Source: Asterella californica
Lineage: Eukaryota; Streptophyta; Marchantiopsida; Marchantiales; Aytoniaceae
DNA: 64,000 nt
NCBI GenBank assembly: GCA_036924285.1
Contig: JAYKYS010000001.1
Coordinates: 33,727,501 to 33,791,500 of the forward strand
Reading direction: 5' to 3'
A model generated the notes under the pieces. It did not search any database. It saw nothing but the letters and a program-made list of their open reading frames with translations, and had not been told where the DNA came from. Positions 10,635 to 22,405 of the stretch are shown one piece after another (position 1 is the first letter of the stretch; every line of letters begins with the position of its first letter). The position numbers were made by a program, and so were the translations under genes.

Positions 10635-13600
10635 CTAACCGACCGATAATTCCTCTTTGGCCCTCGATTCAGTAGGATCTTCTAATAGATCGCGATTTGC
10701 TCAGACTTGGATCCGTAATCCCTACTACTTCTTCATTGTCTTCTCAGTTTATCAACATAAGATATATGCAATCCAGCGCTCGGCTTCGCAAGGTGGCGGT
10801 TCTTATGGTGAGACCAGCATGCACCACTAAGGCAAGGCGACTCACATTCTGAGTAATCTGTACATGGTGTACATTCGGTGAGGACGGTCGCATAGTTCAG
10901 ATATGACTGCGAATGAACTATCTGCTGACTGATAACAAACGAAACTTCGCACAATTCAGCTCGAGATAAAAACTGATCTGGAAATTAAGACATTCACATC
11001 ATTAGCGTACCTTCCAGTAGCCAGAAATAAGATAATATGCGACAATTAGCTGTAGAAGATTGACTTCCACTGCTGGAAGGGCTAGACATTCATTTCAGTC
11101 GAAAAGTCTAAGAACCATCAATGATGAGATATTATGAGGTAAAGTGAGGGTACACGTGCAATTGCTCAGATCGAAATTTCAAAAGAACTCTTCTGAACTT
11201 CCAAATCATCAAGGCGTGTAGGAATCCCTACGTGTAGGAAAGGCAACCGATTCCAACAACAGGAGCTCCAGACTGTTCTTGACCATTCGCCTTCTGGTTG
11301 AGTTTTACCTTTCTCGTGGAGAGCAGAGCCAGACATCGATTTGTTTGCTCCGTATGCTCCGGCTTTGATGTGCAGTTTCGTCTCGTCATGTGGTCGATGA
11401 AGCAGGGCACGGTGTCAGGTACACTTCCGCATACTACAACCAGGCCCTTTCCCGAAAGAGAAAGTTCCAACTGCTTGGGGAAAGTTTCATTGAGGGCTCT
11501 ACAAAGCATTTAACACGAATCACCTGAAGCTCTTCTCAGTGGCCACGATTTTGACTGTCATAATGAACATGTTACGTTCTCTAGTCGCTTAAGACTGTAA
11601 TTGGAGGCTTATGGATTGCGCTTAAAGATGCACGGGGCACTCTCTAACTACTTCAGCCTCCAAGCAGCATCCGTCCCGTTCAACCCATGCGACGTAACAT
11701 AGTTCTCCTTTGTCTCTTGTGCTATTTTCTTGTTATGTGAGTCTCGTCCGTCTTACTTTGCAGGGAGCTTCCACCAGTACGCTTAAAGGAGCTGGTGTAC
11801 TAACAAAATCAAGGCACGGCAGATTCCAATGATGCATTCGTCGATATCATCTGCAGAATGGTGTCTCGCGGATCCGCGAATACTTCGGTCCTCAGGGAAG
11901 ATTATATGTTCTTTGGAAGTGTGGGGGTTCCAAACCCCACACTGGAAACCCCACACTTCCAAAGACCAGAGACATGATGACAGCATTCATTCTTTCTTGT
12001 CATTCTTGTGTTGTTTTCAGTGTTTACGTTCTCAATGTCCATATGGTCGAAAGGCTGTTGGGCGGCGTCATGGCCCATGTCAAAACCGTAACGACAGATC
12101 TGACAGATTCGTGGACAGTGGAACTTATATACATGAGCTGTACTCTGTGGTAGTTTACCTTGAGCACCTTCAAGCTTGAGAGGAGGAAAGAGGAGCAGCA
12201 AGTCATGTCGATGCAGGTTGATGTCATGTGAACGAAGCCTAAAGCATCCGGACAAGTAACTTCCACCTACAATCAAGTGACCACGCTGGCCTCTCCTGAA
12301 TGGATGTTCCAAGTTTCATCACAACCTCCTCACTTTTTCTCCAAAAGTTACAAATTAGTTTGATTTGGTTCAGGTTAATTCTAACTCTTGCTGCAATCAA
12401 GGAACTGTTTTCGGTGGTTGAAGTGAACCACGGAATTCAACTCTAATGGTATATGGCCAGAGTGTAGCAGTAGGGATGGATTTACATATGAACATGGTTG
12501 AAGATTCAGGTGTCGCCTGCAGAAAGTTGAAACAGGGAGGTGGTCAAAATTATGGAGTATGACAGGCAGATTAATCTTCAGGATAGCACAGCAACCTTCT
12601 TCAACAGACTTTCAGGCACAGATACTACCCCGTACGTTGAGGATTCCACAGAAGCAAGCACATATGTGCCACATCATCCTGCACTCTTACGCTTCCTGCT
12701 AGATGCTTCCTTGGGCATCAGGGCAGCATCTCCCGATGGTTCCAATATGAATCCACTCCGGCAGCATTACATTCTCCCGATGGTTCTCAGTTAGTGTGAT
12801 TGCCTGAGAAGCAAAGATTATCCACAGCTCAGTGTTGAGAGACACTGCCGTTTTAAAGGGACATTCTTATCACAGCAAAAACTTGCATGAAGAGGTCGAG
12901 AAAACTGCAAGTTGCAGTTAGGAATAACTGAGGACAGCAACATAAAACGTCTGCTGCTTTCAAATATGCTTCTTCCCACATCTACGTCCAAGAGACTCAG
13001 AGCAAGGAATCTAGTGTACCAATACTTGGCATGAAACTTTCAGAAGTCGAATTTGGAAGCTTAGCAGTAGAATTTCGGAGCTTCTTTGAATAATCATATT
13101 TTCTGTTACACCGAAAGGAACATCTTCCGAGTTGGGCTCACTTTGTATGTGTATAATGCTTGACTGACCGGCCGATTGGCAGTCCACACAGTGGTATGTA
13201 GTATGCTCCCTTCAGATTCACTGCAATTGTCTCTGTAAAGCCTATTATTTGGTTTTGGTCCAGATAACAAAGCGTTCGCCTTTTCGCACCACCACCAAGC
13301 ACACGAACAGTTCCAACAGAAGGATATATGGTTCTAATGCTCGGCTCATTTACACTCATTTGATGGCGTAAAGAGCGTAAACAAGCCTCGTGACGACAAA
13401 CATATCAAAGTCCACAAGTACTTACCAGTATTGTTGATCGGGACAAGTATAGTACCACCACACTTCTGGACTCTTTGTCCACAATCTGTCGGCTTGGATA
13501 GGATTACTAATATCCGCTTGAATGAAATGAAAACTGTCTATCCGTCGTCCAGTTCCATGATGTCACCTTCTACAATCTTAAGCTTACTTACACGATGAGG

Positions 13601-14049
13601 ATATAATTCTTGAAAGTCACCATCAAACTGTTATCATCACAAAGGCTCCAGCATGCCAACTCTACTTTTGACAACCCCAAACCGAGAAGGATATGAAGGA
13701 TCCAAGACCACTGAAGATATGGCCGGCGTATCGAGAAACACAGAACGTACCCTGACGAGCTTGAACTTCAACGACACAAAGGTCCTCCGCGAGTAAAACC
13801 CTATATCACGAGTGAAAAACAGAACCAAGAGGACACTTTGATTACCGGTATAACTAGTCTTCCAGGGATATTAGCGCCAAAGAAGTACGTTGCTTCCCAA
13901 CCTATAGCGCCAAAGAAGAATACGGTGCTCTATCAACTTACTACTTGTGAAATTTTAGCTCATTTGGTTAAGAGAAGGTTATGAAGTCGTGGAAAGCTCA
14001 TAAGTGAACACCGACAATAGACTTGGTCCATCTCGAGCATATGACTTGA
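10635..14049. other. Intergenic, no supported gene
   Basis: The left end is the upstream region of the IMPACT homologue. Short ORFs at 11228-11513, 11902-12312, 12540-12794 and 13138-13359 lack known motifs and clear splice structure. A short direct repeat (tagcgccaaagaag) occurs at about 13871 and 13906. The hairpin at 11910-11965 is listed separately. Confidence 0.5.
11910..11965. repeat. Perfect 17-bp inverted repeat (hairpin)
   Basis: Left arm 11910-11926 (tctttggaagtgtgggg), 22-nt spacer, right arm 11949-11965 exactly complementary. The spacer itself carries ccccacac, which can pair with gtgtgggg in the left arm, so a shorter alternative hairpin exists. The stem is too short for a plant miRNA precursor. 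Confidence 0.85.
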
Positions 14050-15150
14050 AGTCTACAGCTAAAATTTCAAAGAGTAGTAGTGAGAGATCAGAGAGAATTT
14101 ATTGTGAAGTTTGAGCCCAACTGGAAGTTCGAGTTGGAAATATTAAGTTGACAAAATTCAGATTACAACGTGACGAATTTTGAAAGAAAAAAGTGACTTC
14201 ATCTACATCTCTTCGATGGCTTTGAACAAATGACTTGGAGACTGGAGGTTGAACTTCTTGGAGGTGATGCAAATGAGACAAGGAAGCTATGTTGTGAATT
14301 TGACACAGATCATAATAAGAGAAGGCGTTATTCTATGTCGAAGTTGCTGATTGAAAATCTCTAACTACAAGTTACTGTTGTCTTCTGCACCACATCTCGA
14401 GCTCACTAGTTGCTTGTTGCGTGCATGTCTTACCTTGTTGGAAGCTCTAGAAGATCAACTTTCTTCATATGCTGCATGCTTAGTTTGGAGCTTGTTTGAT
14501 CACTCAAAACATAGATTAAACATGCGAGTCAAGAAGAAGAGTTAAGACGTTTTGAGTTATAAGTGCTAGATATGATCAATTTCGATCTATTTTAGTAGAC
14601 GTTATCTTGATCCAATCAATGTGTTACCAGTATCATTGGAAAGCTTGTATAGTAGGCTATCCATTGATGTAAGGTTCATCTTGATTCATATCAGTTTAGA
14701 AGATAAAAATTGAGCATTTTAGGAGTTTATCGGAGAAAAATAATGAAAAAGATACGCTAGTGCACAAGCCGACCTTAGAGATATGTTTGAAGGTGCTTCT
14801 CTTGTCTTAAGTATTATCATGTATGAATTCTTCTTGTACTTAGAGTATGATTGAATGCCCAGTTGTATTGTGTGGTGCACATGTGTTACACTTAAGGTCA
14901 AGTTAGGTCGATAAAACTGAGACAAATAGATATTAGAGTCAAGATAAAGTCGGATCGACTAGATAGTGAGAGCACAAGGGTTTTGTCGAGTTGATCCAAG
15001 GTCTTATCGTATCTATTTATAATTAGATATCCAGTGTATTCTCAGACAAAAATTCACATTCGTAGACAACAGATGGATGAAACTTGCATTGATGAGATAA
15101 TTATTCTGAAGAGATATCGTAAAAAAAACTAGTTTGCTGTTTTTAAGATC
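14050..15150 (+). mobile_element. LTR / 3' end of the same gypsy family as positions 1-573
   Basis: 14584-15150 aligns with 1-573 over the full length, with conserved blocks such as aagcttgtatagtaggctat and gataaaactgagacaaat. The copies diverge abruptly after the shared ttttaagat, where gag leader follows in copy one and unrelated sequence follows here. The preceding 14050-14583 has the same composition and probably belongs to the LTR or 3' internal region, but it has no counterpart in the window. It could be a solo LTR or the remnant 3' LTR of a deleted element lying between 1 and 15150. Confidence 0.6.
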
Positions 15151-16610
15151 TAAAAATATTGACACTTTTAGCTTAGTGTTAATAATGTTTTGATAAATCA
15201 AAACATACTTTTGAAGTTTTTTGTTACGTTGACAGAGCAAGCGGACATAACTTGAGTGCTGATAAAGAGACTAGGGTCTGAAGATACGATCGACAGATGA
15301 GATACCTACACAAGTACGAAAGAAGATGTTATTCGAACAGAAATCCAATGGACGGCGAGTGCCTACCCCTAGATAGGTAACAAGTAATGATGCCAGGTGG
15401 ACCAATATCACGGCAATTGGACCAGCAGGTGGACCATATATCACGGAGCTCTCACAAGTTGCTCTTCTTTGCTCTAAAGTCTAAGAACACAAAAGAAGGA
15501 TATGTGCAAGTTCACCAGTCACTCATCCAAAGATACACTGATCAATGAGATGACACACATACATATCATATGTTTGATGCCGTCTTATCCATCCACGTGT
15601 ACGTTATTTAGGTGGACGGTTCTAGAGCATGCACCGTAACACATCGTATAACTAGTCATTATGCTAGACAGAGCAGTCGTCTTTAATAGTCAAGAATCGC
15701 ACTCTGTCACATTGAGTGTAAAAACAGACAATCAAAGATGATACGATCACAACGCATATCACTTTAGTCTTTTCTACATCTAGTATACCTCCCAAAGAAA
15801 TATTGACATCACATAGAATAGTTTTTGTCAACTATCACTAACAAGATCCAAATGAGAAGTTTCAATTCAAAAACTATCTGTTTGCTCGTCCATATGATTT
15901 AAAACACTTCTCTAGATTTAACGTCTGACTGTTTTGTTTTTTGTGACAGTCATATTTTGGTAGAACTCAAGAAGGTTGTTCTTCGTGGTCATCTTACATC
16001 TAGAAAAAATAATCACGATAAAATCAATCAGTGTTATTTAGTTATTCATTTTATTTCAATAATTATAAGTTAATATAAAAATATATCTTTATATGAAAGT
16101 AATTATTACATATCATGTAACAAGTGTGTACAAAATTTGGAGTTTTGTGTTCTTTGGGATCAGCATGTTCCAACAAAGATAATTTGAATAGGACGTCTAT
16201 CAATTTTGGAAGGTCTTTTAATAATAGATTTATGAAAACTTTAATACATCATACGAAAGAATATTTCCTGTGGAAGCTAATATCAATTCATGGGGATAGA
16301 TGAGTATCTCTAAAAAACTCAATAATATTAATTTATGGGATTATTTTATTTAATCTATATTTATAATTTATTCCTGTAAATTAATTAAAAGTTTGGATTA
16401 AAATTTGAACAAACGAACAATATTTCACTTACGTGGTTACCACATCATTCTTTACAAATAGAAGCTCACACTGACACTCTACATGAAGAAAATCGCACAA
16501 GATTGGTCAACATGCCGTATCCAAGTCACCTCTGTCTGAGAGACAGCGAGAAGTATCTCGTGGAAGTTTTACATAGAGGTGTGTGGATTCTTTGACATTG
16601 CTTGACTGTA
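15151..16610. other. AT-rich intergenic DNA
   Basis: No gene seen. A short repeat of the phrase ggtggacca..atatcacgg occurs at about 15395 and 15427. From about 15990 to 16430 the sequence is very AT-rich. Confidence 0.5.
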
Positions 16611-16656
16611 AGCATATCTCGTTCACAAACAACAATGTTTGTGAAAGAGATATGCT
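16611..16656. repeat. 20-bp inverted repeat with 6-nt loop
   Basis: Arm 16611-16630 (agcatatctcgttcacaaac) and arm 16637-16656 are complementary at 19 of 20 positions around the loop aacaat. Confidence 0.85.
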
Positions 16657-16759
16657 TCTCGATGAAACTTTCTTGCAACTTTCTCATAATATTAACTTTT
16701 CTTTTTATTTTCACAGCAATCCATCATATTCATCACTATTACGTCGTAGCTTAGTGAGA

Positions 16760-17165
16760 GTACTAGGAAAAGGGAGCTCTAAGATCTTCTGCACCTTCTC
16801 TGGATCAACGGCAATGTCGTCTTTGGATATGATATGACCTAAGAGTAACCCTTCCTCACACCCAAAATACATTTATCCGGATTGAGAGATGCATTTGCTA
16901 CATCTAAACATTCTAAGACCTTCACAAGGTGCTCAAAATGCTTCTCCTTACTCCCGTAAACACAAAAGTCATCTATAAAATCTCTCACAAACTTTCCTAA
17001 GAAAGGTTCGAACATTTTGTTCATAAACTTTTGAAACGTCGCAGGAGCATTACACAGACCAAATGGCATGACTCGAAATGCAAACATACCTCACGGAGTA
17101 GTGAAAGTGATCAGGTGTTGATGTTCTGGTGCAATTTTGATCTGGTTATATCCGCTATAACCATC
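16760..17165 (-). pseudogene. Ty3/gypsy reverse transcriptase fragment
   Basis: The longest open piece (17087-16839) contains FRVMPFGLCNAPATFQ, the conserved RT block 4, then FIDDFCVYG, the catalytic F/Y-x-D-D box in block 5. Upstream on the same strand, similarity continues (SGYNQIKIAPEHQ) across a TGA that replaces the tryptophan normally found before GMFAFRVMPFG. Downstream, a one-base frameshift at about 16855 moves the frame into GHIISKDDIAVDPEKVQKI, the usual continuation. At least two lesions therefore make it dead. It is closer in motif wording to ordinary plant gypsy elements than to the FLDD-type RT at 62355-64000, so it is a third lineage. Confidence 0.85.
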
Positions 17166-18192
17166 TCAGTATTAGTTATTTATCTGATGTCTCAGCATAG
17201 TCACACAATTGAGTTGCATCGGCAACGCCGTGTTAGTAACCAAAAAGTGTATTCTATTATTGCTGTTCTTGTTGAATATCTTCGGCTACTTGGGTACAGA
17301 ATCTGAAAACCTAAAGAGAAAAAACGAAAATGAGAACCTGAAGAAGTTATAGAGTGAATGACATTTTCTCTTTGTATATGTACTGGTAGGACATCTGAAG
17401 TAATTTAGCATGTGACAAATTACTCACTCTGTATATAAATAGTGTTTTTCTTTGTTTTTTCAGTTACAATCTTCACGCGTGAACATCTGTATCATCACAC
17501 GTACAACAGAATTCGAAAGTTTCATAGACTCACCGGTTACTCACTCCTTATATAAATTTATTTATTTTTGGTTAAAAGTTTTCACGCCTGAAAATCACAT
17601 ATGTAACAAAATTCTGAAATTGGTATATGGAAGTTTCCTGTTGACACCGACTGATATGATTTCATTTTGTTATCTTATGAACTTTATGTAACAGAAATTT
17701 ATTTGCCTTGAGTGACGTGGATGGTTCTTGCATGACTGCAGTTTACAAGTGTCAACATTCTACTATTAAAGTTATTCAGAAATGAGCTAAATAAAATCCG
17801 GACCTTGCGAAATAAACTGACGCTTGTAGTGCGTCACTACAAGCTTGTTACCGAACCTAACGAGCGAAAGTGAAAAAAAACTGGTTAGTGGGAATAGAGC
17901 TTAGATAACACGAGTGTCAGCGCCTTCGCAAGTTGGCCAGGCTCCAAGGTTCGCAAGCTCTGCCCATTTGCCGAGTCCGTCCAGTCGGCTGCTCTCCAGC
18001 GTTTGCACTCTTCGTGCGAACTTTATGGTTATGCTGTCTTGGCGGTGACAACGAGCGAGATCTAATCCCGCTGTCACCTAGCCGCGTTAGTTGTTCGTGC
18101 ATCGCAGTCGGATTTGAATGTCTAATAGTGGTTGAATTGGTATCCATACTCGGCGAGCTTGTTCCGTTCTGTCCTCTGTGTACACTGCGCTG
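17166..18192. other. Upstream region of the ZIP transporter with a diverged tandem repeat
   Basis: A diverged duplication of about 116 bp lies at about 17415-17640; both copies carry ttactcactc..tatataaat and then cacgc.tgaa. Each copy therefore offers a TATA-like tatataaat, but over 0.6 kb before the next ATG. From about 17820 the sequence becomes less AT-rich and is probably promoter and 5' leader of the ZIP gene. Confidence 0.5.
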
Positions 18193-18417
18193 ATGCTAGT
18201 GATCGCTTCAGCTGCAATCCTGGCCAAGTGCCAGATTGAATTGGCGTTCGTGAACATCTTATTCGTTCCCTCGAGTCATGATTCTCGCGGGTGTTGTGGC
18301 TTGTGGCTGAATCACAGAGTTTTGGCTCGGTATATTGGAATGGGGGAATTCCGGATAACTGAAGCCGTTTTGAAGCAACAATTGTTGTTCTTTGGCGTTG
18401 GCTTGTATAAGGATTAA
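18193..18417 (+). other. Upstream ORF, or unspliced signal-peptide exon, of the ZIP gene
   Basis: A 74-residue ORF from a real ATG, beginning MLVIASAAILAKCQ, which reads like a short signal peptide, then losing any recognisable character. The plant At3g08650-type proteins carry an N-terminal signal sequence plus a linker that the downstream ORF lacks. This could be the first exon, spliced into the frame that is open from 18418, or it could be a plain uORF. No donor and acceptor pair stands out clearly, so this stays unresolved. Confidence 0.3.
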
Positions 18418-18537
18418 GAATGCGATCTTGGAGTACCTACTCCGTGCAAGAGAGTCATCGAACTCCTAAATGCCTCGACGTATGCAGGGTATCTACGCAC
18501 CATCCGTTTGCCCCAATTAAATCCTGAACTTACTCTA

Positions 18538-20118
18538 ATGGAAGTACGGGTGGATGTCGACCAAGGGCCACGAGGAGCAGATGTCTCTTTGGTAGCAATG
18601 CTCACACTCCTGATGGCAGTGGTCACAGGTTTAGGCGCTACACCGTTTTTCTTCATGAAAGTGGAAGCTCGGTATGCAGGAATATGCAACGGAATAGCTT
18701 CCGGCGTCATGTTGGCAGCCAGTTTCGATCTTATACAGGAAGGACAAAAACATGGAGGAGGGAGCTGGGTGGTGCTGGGCATTCTTTTTGGTAGTTTGTT
18801 CATATACTATTGCCAGAAACTGTTGGATAAGCACGAGGATGTGAAGATGATGGAACTGAAAGGTGCTGATGCTAGGAAGATGGTGCTGGTAATTGGCATC
18901 ATGTTTCTACATTCCTTGGGTGAGGGTGCAGGTGTAGGAGTATCTTATGCAGGACCACAGGGACTTCCTCAAGGGCTTGTCGTATCTTTAGCCATTGCTG
19001 TTCACAACATCCCTGAGGGGATGGCAGTATGTATGGTGCTTACGTCCAGAGGTGTACGAGCTCATCACGCCATGCTTTGGAGTATATTCACATCCCTTCC
19101 ACAACCGTTAGTGGCAGTTCCAGCTTTCATATGTGCCCAGACCTTTCAGAAATTCTTGCCTCTGTGCATGGGGTTCGCAGCTGGATGCATGGTCTGGATG
19201 GTCCTGGCTGAGGTCATCCCAGAAAGCTTCAAAGATGCATCTCACTCGCAGGTAGCTTCAGCAGCTACCATATCAGTAGCTTGTATGGAGATCCTAAGCA
19301 CAACTTTTCAGGACCTTGACAAGTTTTCAAGCATGTATTTCGCAACTTCAGCAAAGGCTGCAATACTGTTTGGTCTGGGGCACATTTCGGGTGGTCTGGT
19401 TCTCCTGCTTGTTGTAAGAGCCACGAGTTTACCTTCGTTCCTGTTGATTGGTATTGGATGTGGTACTGCCTTCGTGATTGCCTCGTGGCCACCACTGCAG
19501 TTCTGGCTCCAGGGAGATCTGGGGTTCTTCTCAGTCGGAGCTCTCCTTCTATTCGGTGTTGTTGTTTCTAGTGTTGCAGGAAGATTCTTTCTCGACAGTG
19601 TTTCCTCTGAACAGAAGGCGAGGAAGAAGATACAGACTGGCCTGATCGACGTAAGGAGTCCGCTACGTAGAATATCGTTGCTGGCCTCTATGTGCATGGG
19701 ACTGTATGTATTAGGCGAAGGCCTTCTCTTCGGATTGGCAACTGCGAAGTTTTCCGCAACGATTGTACACCCTTTCTTGGCAGCTTTCTTCCATAGTTTT
19801 TCCGGAGGTGTAGTGGTTACGAGTACTATCCTTGGTGGAACTAACGGCAGAGGCACTGCACTGCTGGGAGTTTTACTTACAGGATGTCTGGGCTCTGTCG
19901 GTGCTAGTATGGCTACCTTTATCTCCATCACCTTGATAGAATTTCTTCAAAACTGGATGGTAGCAGCATGCGGGACACTTTTTGCCGCATTTGGGTTATC
20001 CTTACTGCGTCAAGCATTGGGGGTAGACTCAAGAAAGATAGTAGTAGGAACTTCGGTAGGTTATGTTGTTGCACTTGTAGGTCTCTGTGGATGTAGGTTA
20101 CTGTCTCCTGTGTTTTGA
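18538..20118 (+). CDS. ZIP-family metal (zinc) transporter, At3g08650/ZTP50-like
   Basis: A 526-residue multi-pass membrane protein. It follows the plant At3g08650-type sequence from the first membrane segment on: GLGATPFFF (TM1), NGIASGVMLAASFDL (TM2), HSLGEGAGVG (His at residue 125) and AVHNIPEGMAV (His at 156). The HN-x-PEG block is the metal-binding TM4 motif of ZIP proteins, and SLPQPLVAVPAF follows. ZIP proteins move Zn2+ or Fe2+ into the cytoplasm from outside or from organelles. The first ATG in frame is 18538; the frame is open from 18418 without another ATG. The family usually has about 60-90 more N-terminal residues, so an upstream exon (see 18193) may be missing. No intron interrupts the 1.58-kb ORF. 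The substrate is inferred from the family only. Confidence 0.88.
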   Translation: MEVRVDVDQGPRGADVSLVAMLTLLMAVVTGLGATPFFFMKVEARYAGICNGIASGVMLAASFDLIQEGQKHGGGSWVVLGILFGSLFIYYCQKLLDKHEDVKMMELKGADARKMVLVIGIMFLHSLGEGAGVGVSYAGPQGLPQGLVVSLAIAVHNIPEGMAVCMVLTSRGVRAHHAMLWSIFTSLPQPLVAVPAFICAQTFQKFLPLCMGFAAGCMVWMVLAEVIPESFKDASHSQVASAATISVACMEILSTTFQDLDKFSSMYFATSAKAAILFGLGHISGGLVLLLVVRATSLPSFLLIGIGCGTAFVIASWPPLQFWLQGDLGFFSVGALLLFGVVVSSVAGRFFLDSVSSEQKARKKIQTGLIDVRSPLRRISLLASMCMGLYVLGEGLLFGLATAKFSATIVHPFLAAFFHSFSGGVVVTSTILGGTNGRGTALLGVLLTGCLGSVGASMATFISITLIEFLQNWMVAACGTLFAAFGLSLLRQALGVDSRKIVVGTSVGYVVALVGLCGCRLLSPVF

Positions 20119-22349
20119 GAATCAGGGAACAAGTAGGTATTGTATCCGATGTCAGCTTTTTTACTCATTTGGAAGCTGCCATCTGTAAGGTCTCTGTTGT
20201 GCTTGAAGTGCGTTCGATGTTATCCAGTCCTCAGAAGGCAGTATCAAGTCACCTCTATTCATTTGGTCACTTCATGAGGTTATTATCCCCTCTCTACGGT
20301 GGCTCTAAAATTACACTATCGTAAGAAAAAAATCTCTTCTCTTAATTCGGCAACTGACTAATCTGTTCCCTCTAGGATGGCTCCATTACCACGAAGCATG
20401 TTCGCCGGTACCAGGGTGTTTCACTTTAGTACTAGTCTTCTTCGGGTAAATCCTCTCTTTCCTCGTCACCAAGCTAATTTATTTTCTCAGGAATGGCACT
20501 AATGCACATAATCATGAGAACACTATTGGCTCAGAAAAACTTGCTTCAAGCTTGCAACGGTAAGCCACGATACTTGATAGCTAGGAGAGTGTCAAACGGA
20601 GGAGCACAAGTTTATCTGCACTCGTCAACAGGCTGACAACCTACCTCGTTGAAGGCCGTAAACTTCAACTATGGAACCGCATGCTGGAGTGTATGTTGGA
20701 GTTGGTAAAGGTTTGAGATATTCCTTCAGTTAGCGACAAGGCACTCCGCGCAGTTCACATTTTGGTTGATGGGAGACGGGTAAGCACCATCCAGTTTAAC
20801 TGGATCATGCCCTTACTTTATTTCTCCAGTTTACTCCAATCCAGGATGGCTGGCCTAAATGTCCATAGCAATGTAAATGGAGTTAAGATGTGAAGGATCA
20901 TATGGAATTTCGGTTGTCTAAGCCCGATAATGAAACCTGTGTCGTGTGTTCGGCGAAGGAATCCCTCCTCAATTGATCGCAGGTGGTATAGTATCCCTCA
21001 ATAATTCACGTTCATTAGTTCCTTGACGCAGCTGAACAGAACCTGAATCCGAATTCTTCGTCACGATCCAGATCTCAAACTAACCTCAGGTCTCCACTTT
21101 TCACTCTTTTATACGCAACAGAGATAGATGCTGGTTCTAGTAGATGATTATGCTTATTGACCAACACCTCATCGAGTTTTAAACTGTTACGAGCATGATG
21201 TGCTCAAAGTTTTCTGGGTCACAAGATTGTTTGTTATCCAATTGATGCTTAATTCCATGAAATCCTTGATGACCTCACATACTGGATTTCTGGCTTGTGA
21301 TAATCCTAATGATTGCATCCCAGTAGCCTGTATAGAACATTTTTCCTGCATATGTGATCCAAAAAGTTAGACCAGATACTCAGCTTCTTTGAGTTCAGGT
21401 AAAGATTGAACAGAGCAGGTAAAGACTTCATTGAGTTCTCACTGACCTTGTTTGCTACAGCCTGCAACAGGTGCAGTTCGTCAGTTTTCTTCATGATATA
21501 CGCTCGGGCTCTGTGAAATTAAGGACGTTTAGGTCGGAGAACGGCTTTCGATAGAAGCGCAGTGTGGAGAGTGACTCCAAGGTTTAATCAATGTTAGATG
21601 CAGAAGCGCATTGCCGAATCGTTAAAGCTAAAGATGACGACACAATATTGGTGTCTGTAGCACATTCATGTAGCAGAAAGAATCCTCGTGTTGTTCCCTG
21701 ATATTCTCAGACTAACTTGAGGTCATGATTTATCGCGTACATTCTAGCCGATGCTCCTTTTGCACACTGTCTCGAGTGAAGTCAGTGTGTAAGTTCATAT
21801 GACATGGTTTGACTATACCTGGTTGAGCACACCGTCCAGATGTAATCTTCGAGCTTGGAGCTGTTTCCTCTCTCTACTTTCTATAATCTGGCCACCACCG
21901 CTGACTAACGCCAAGCCATTTCGAGTGATCATCTTTTAAGGATTACTGTCAGCATCAAGGACCCAACCACAGAGATAAAGCAGCGTGAAACGTGTGCCTT
22001 GCCGAACGGTGAGCTAGACAACGAGGGATGCCTTTTCCACGAGCGATGGGAATGGTTTGAGATTGTTTTGAGCCTTATCTGCATGGTCAACTCAAACACC
22101 AGGAAGGCCGTCCACTAAAATAACGGTGATGAGAATCTTAACTTTTCATCAAGAAAAGGTTGGTTTTATCCGGGGATGGTTTGTTACCTTAGTGGTTCAG
22201 TCGCAGGCATGCTGAACCTCTTCAGGACCTCGTCGACCGGTGTTCTCGTGAGGATGTATTTGTTGTTACGAGGTTTTATTGAGCTTGGAAGAGAACTGTT
22301 CCTCAAAGTTCCAGTTTGCAGAATAATAGGCTTACCTGATATGTCACCA
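20119..22349. other. 3' flank of ZIP gene and intergenic DNA
   Basis: The first few hundred bases are probably 3' UTR. Short ORFs (20115-20324, 21306-21494) carry no recognisable motif. Confidence 0.5.
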
Positions 22350-22405
22350 AGACCTCGTATACATGTCAGAAGGAAAGCCTTCCTTCTGACATGTATACGA
22401 GGTCT
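22350..22405. repeat. Perfect 26-bp inverted repeat with 4-nt loop
   Basis: Arm 22350-22375 and arm 22380-22405 are exactly complementary (core gacctcgtatacatgtcaga) around the loop agcc. Nothing similar to the arms occurs next to it, so it is a snap-back palindrome rather than the ends of an element. Confidence 0.92.

Noticed and set aside
12540..12794. 84-residue plus-strand ORF
   Set aside because: Contains a repeated tcccgatggtt phrase but no known motif, no conserved neighbours and no splice support.
19308..19931. 207-residue ORF antisense to the ZIP transporter
   Set aside because: Proline/serine-rich shadow of a membrane protein gene with no motif.
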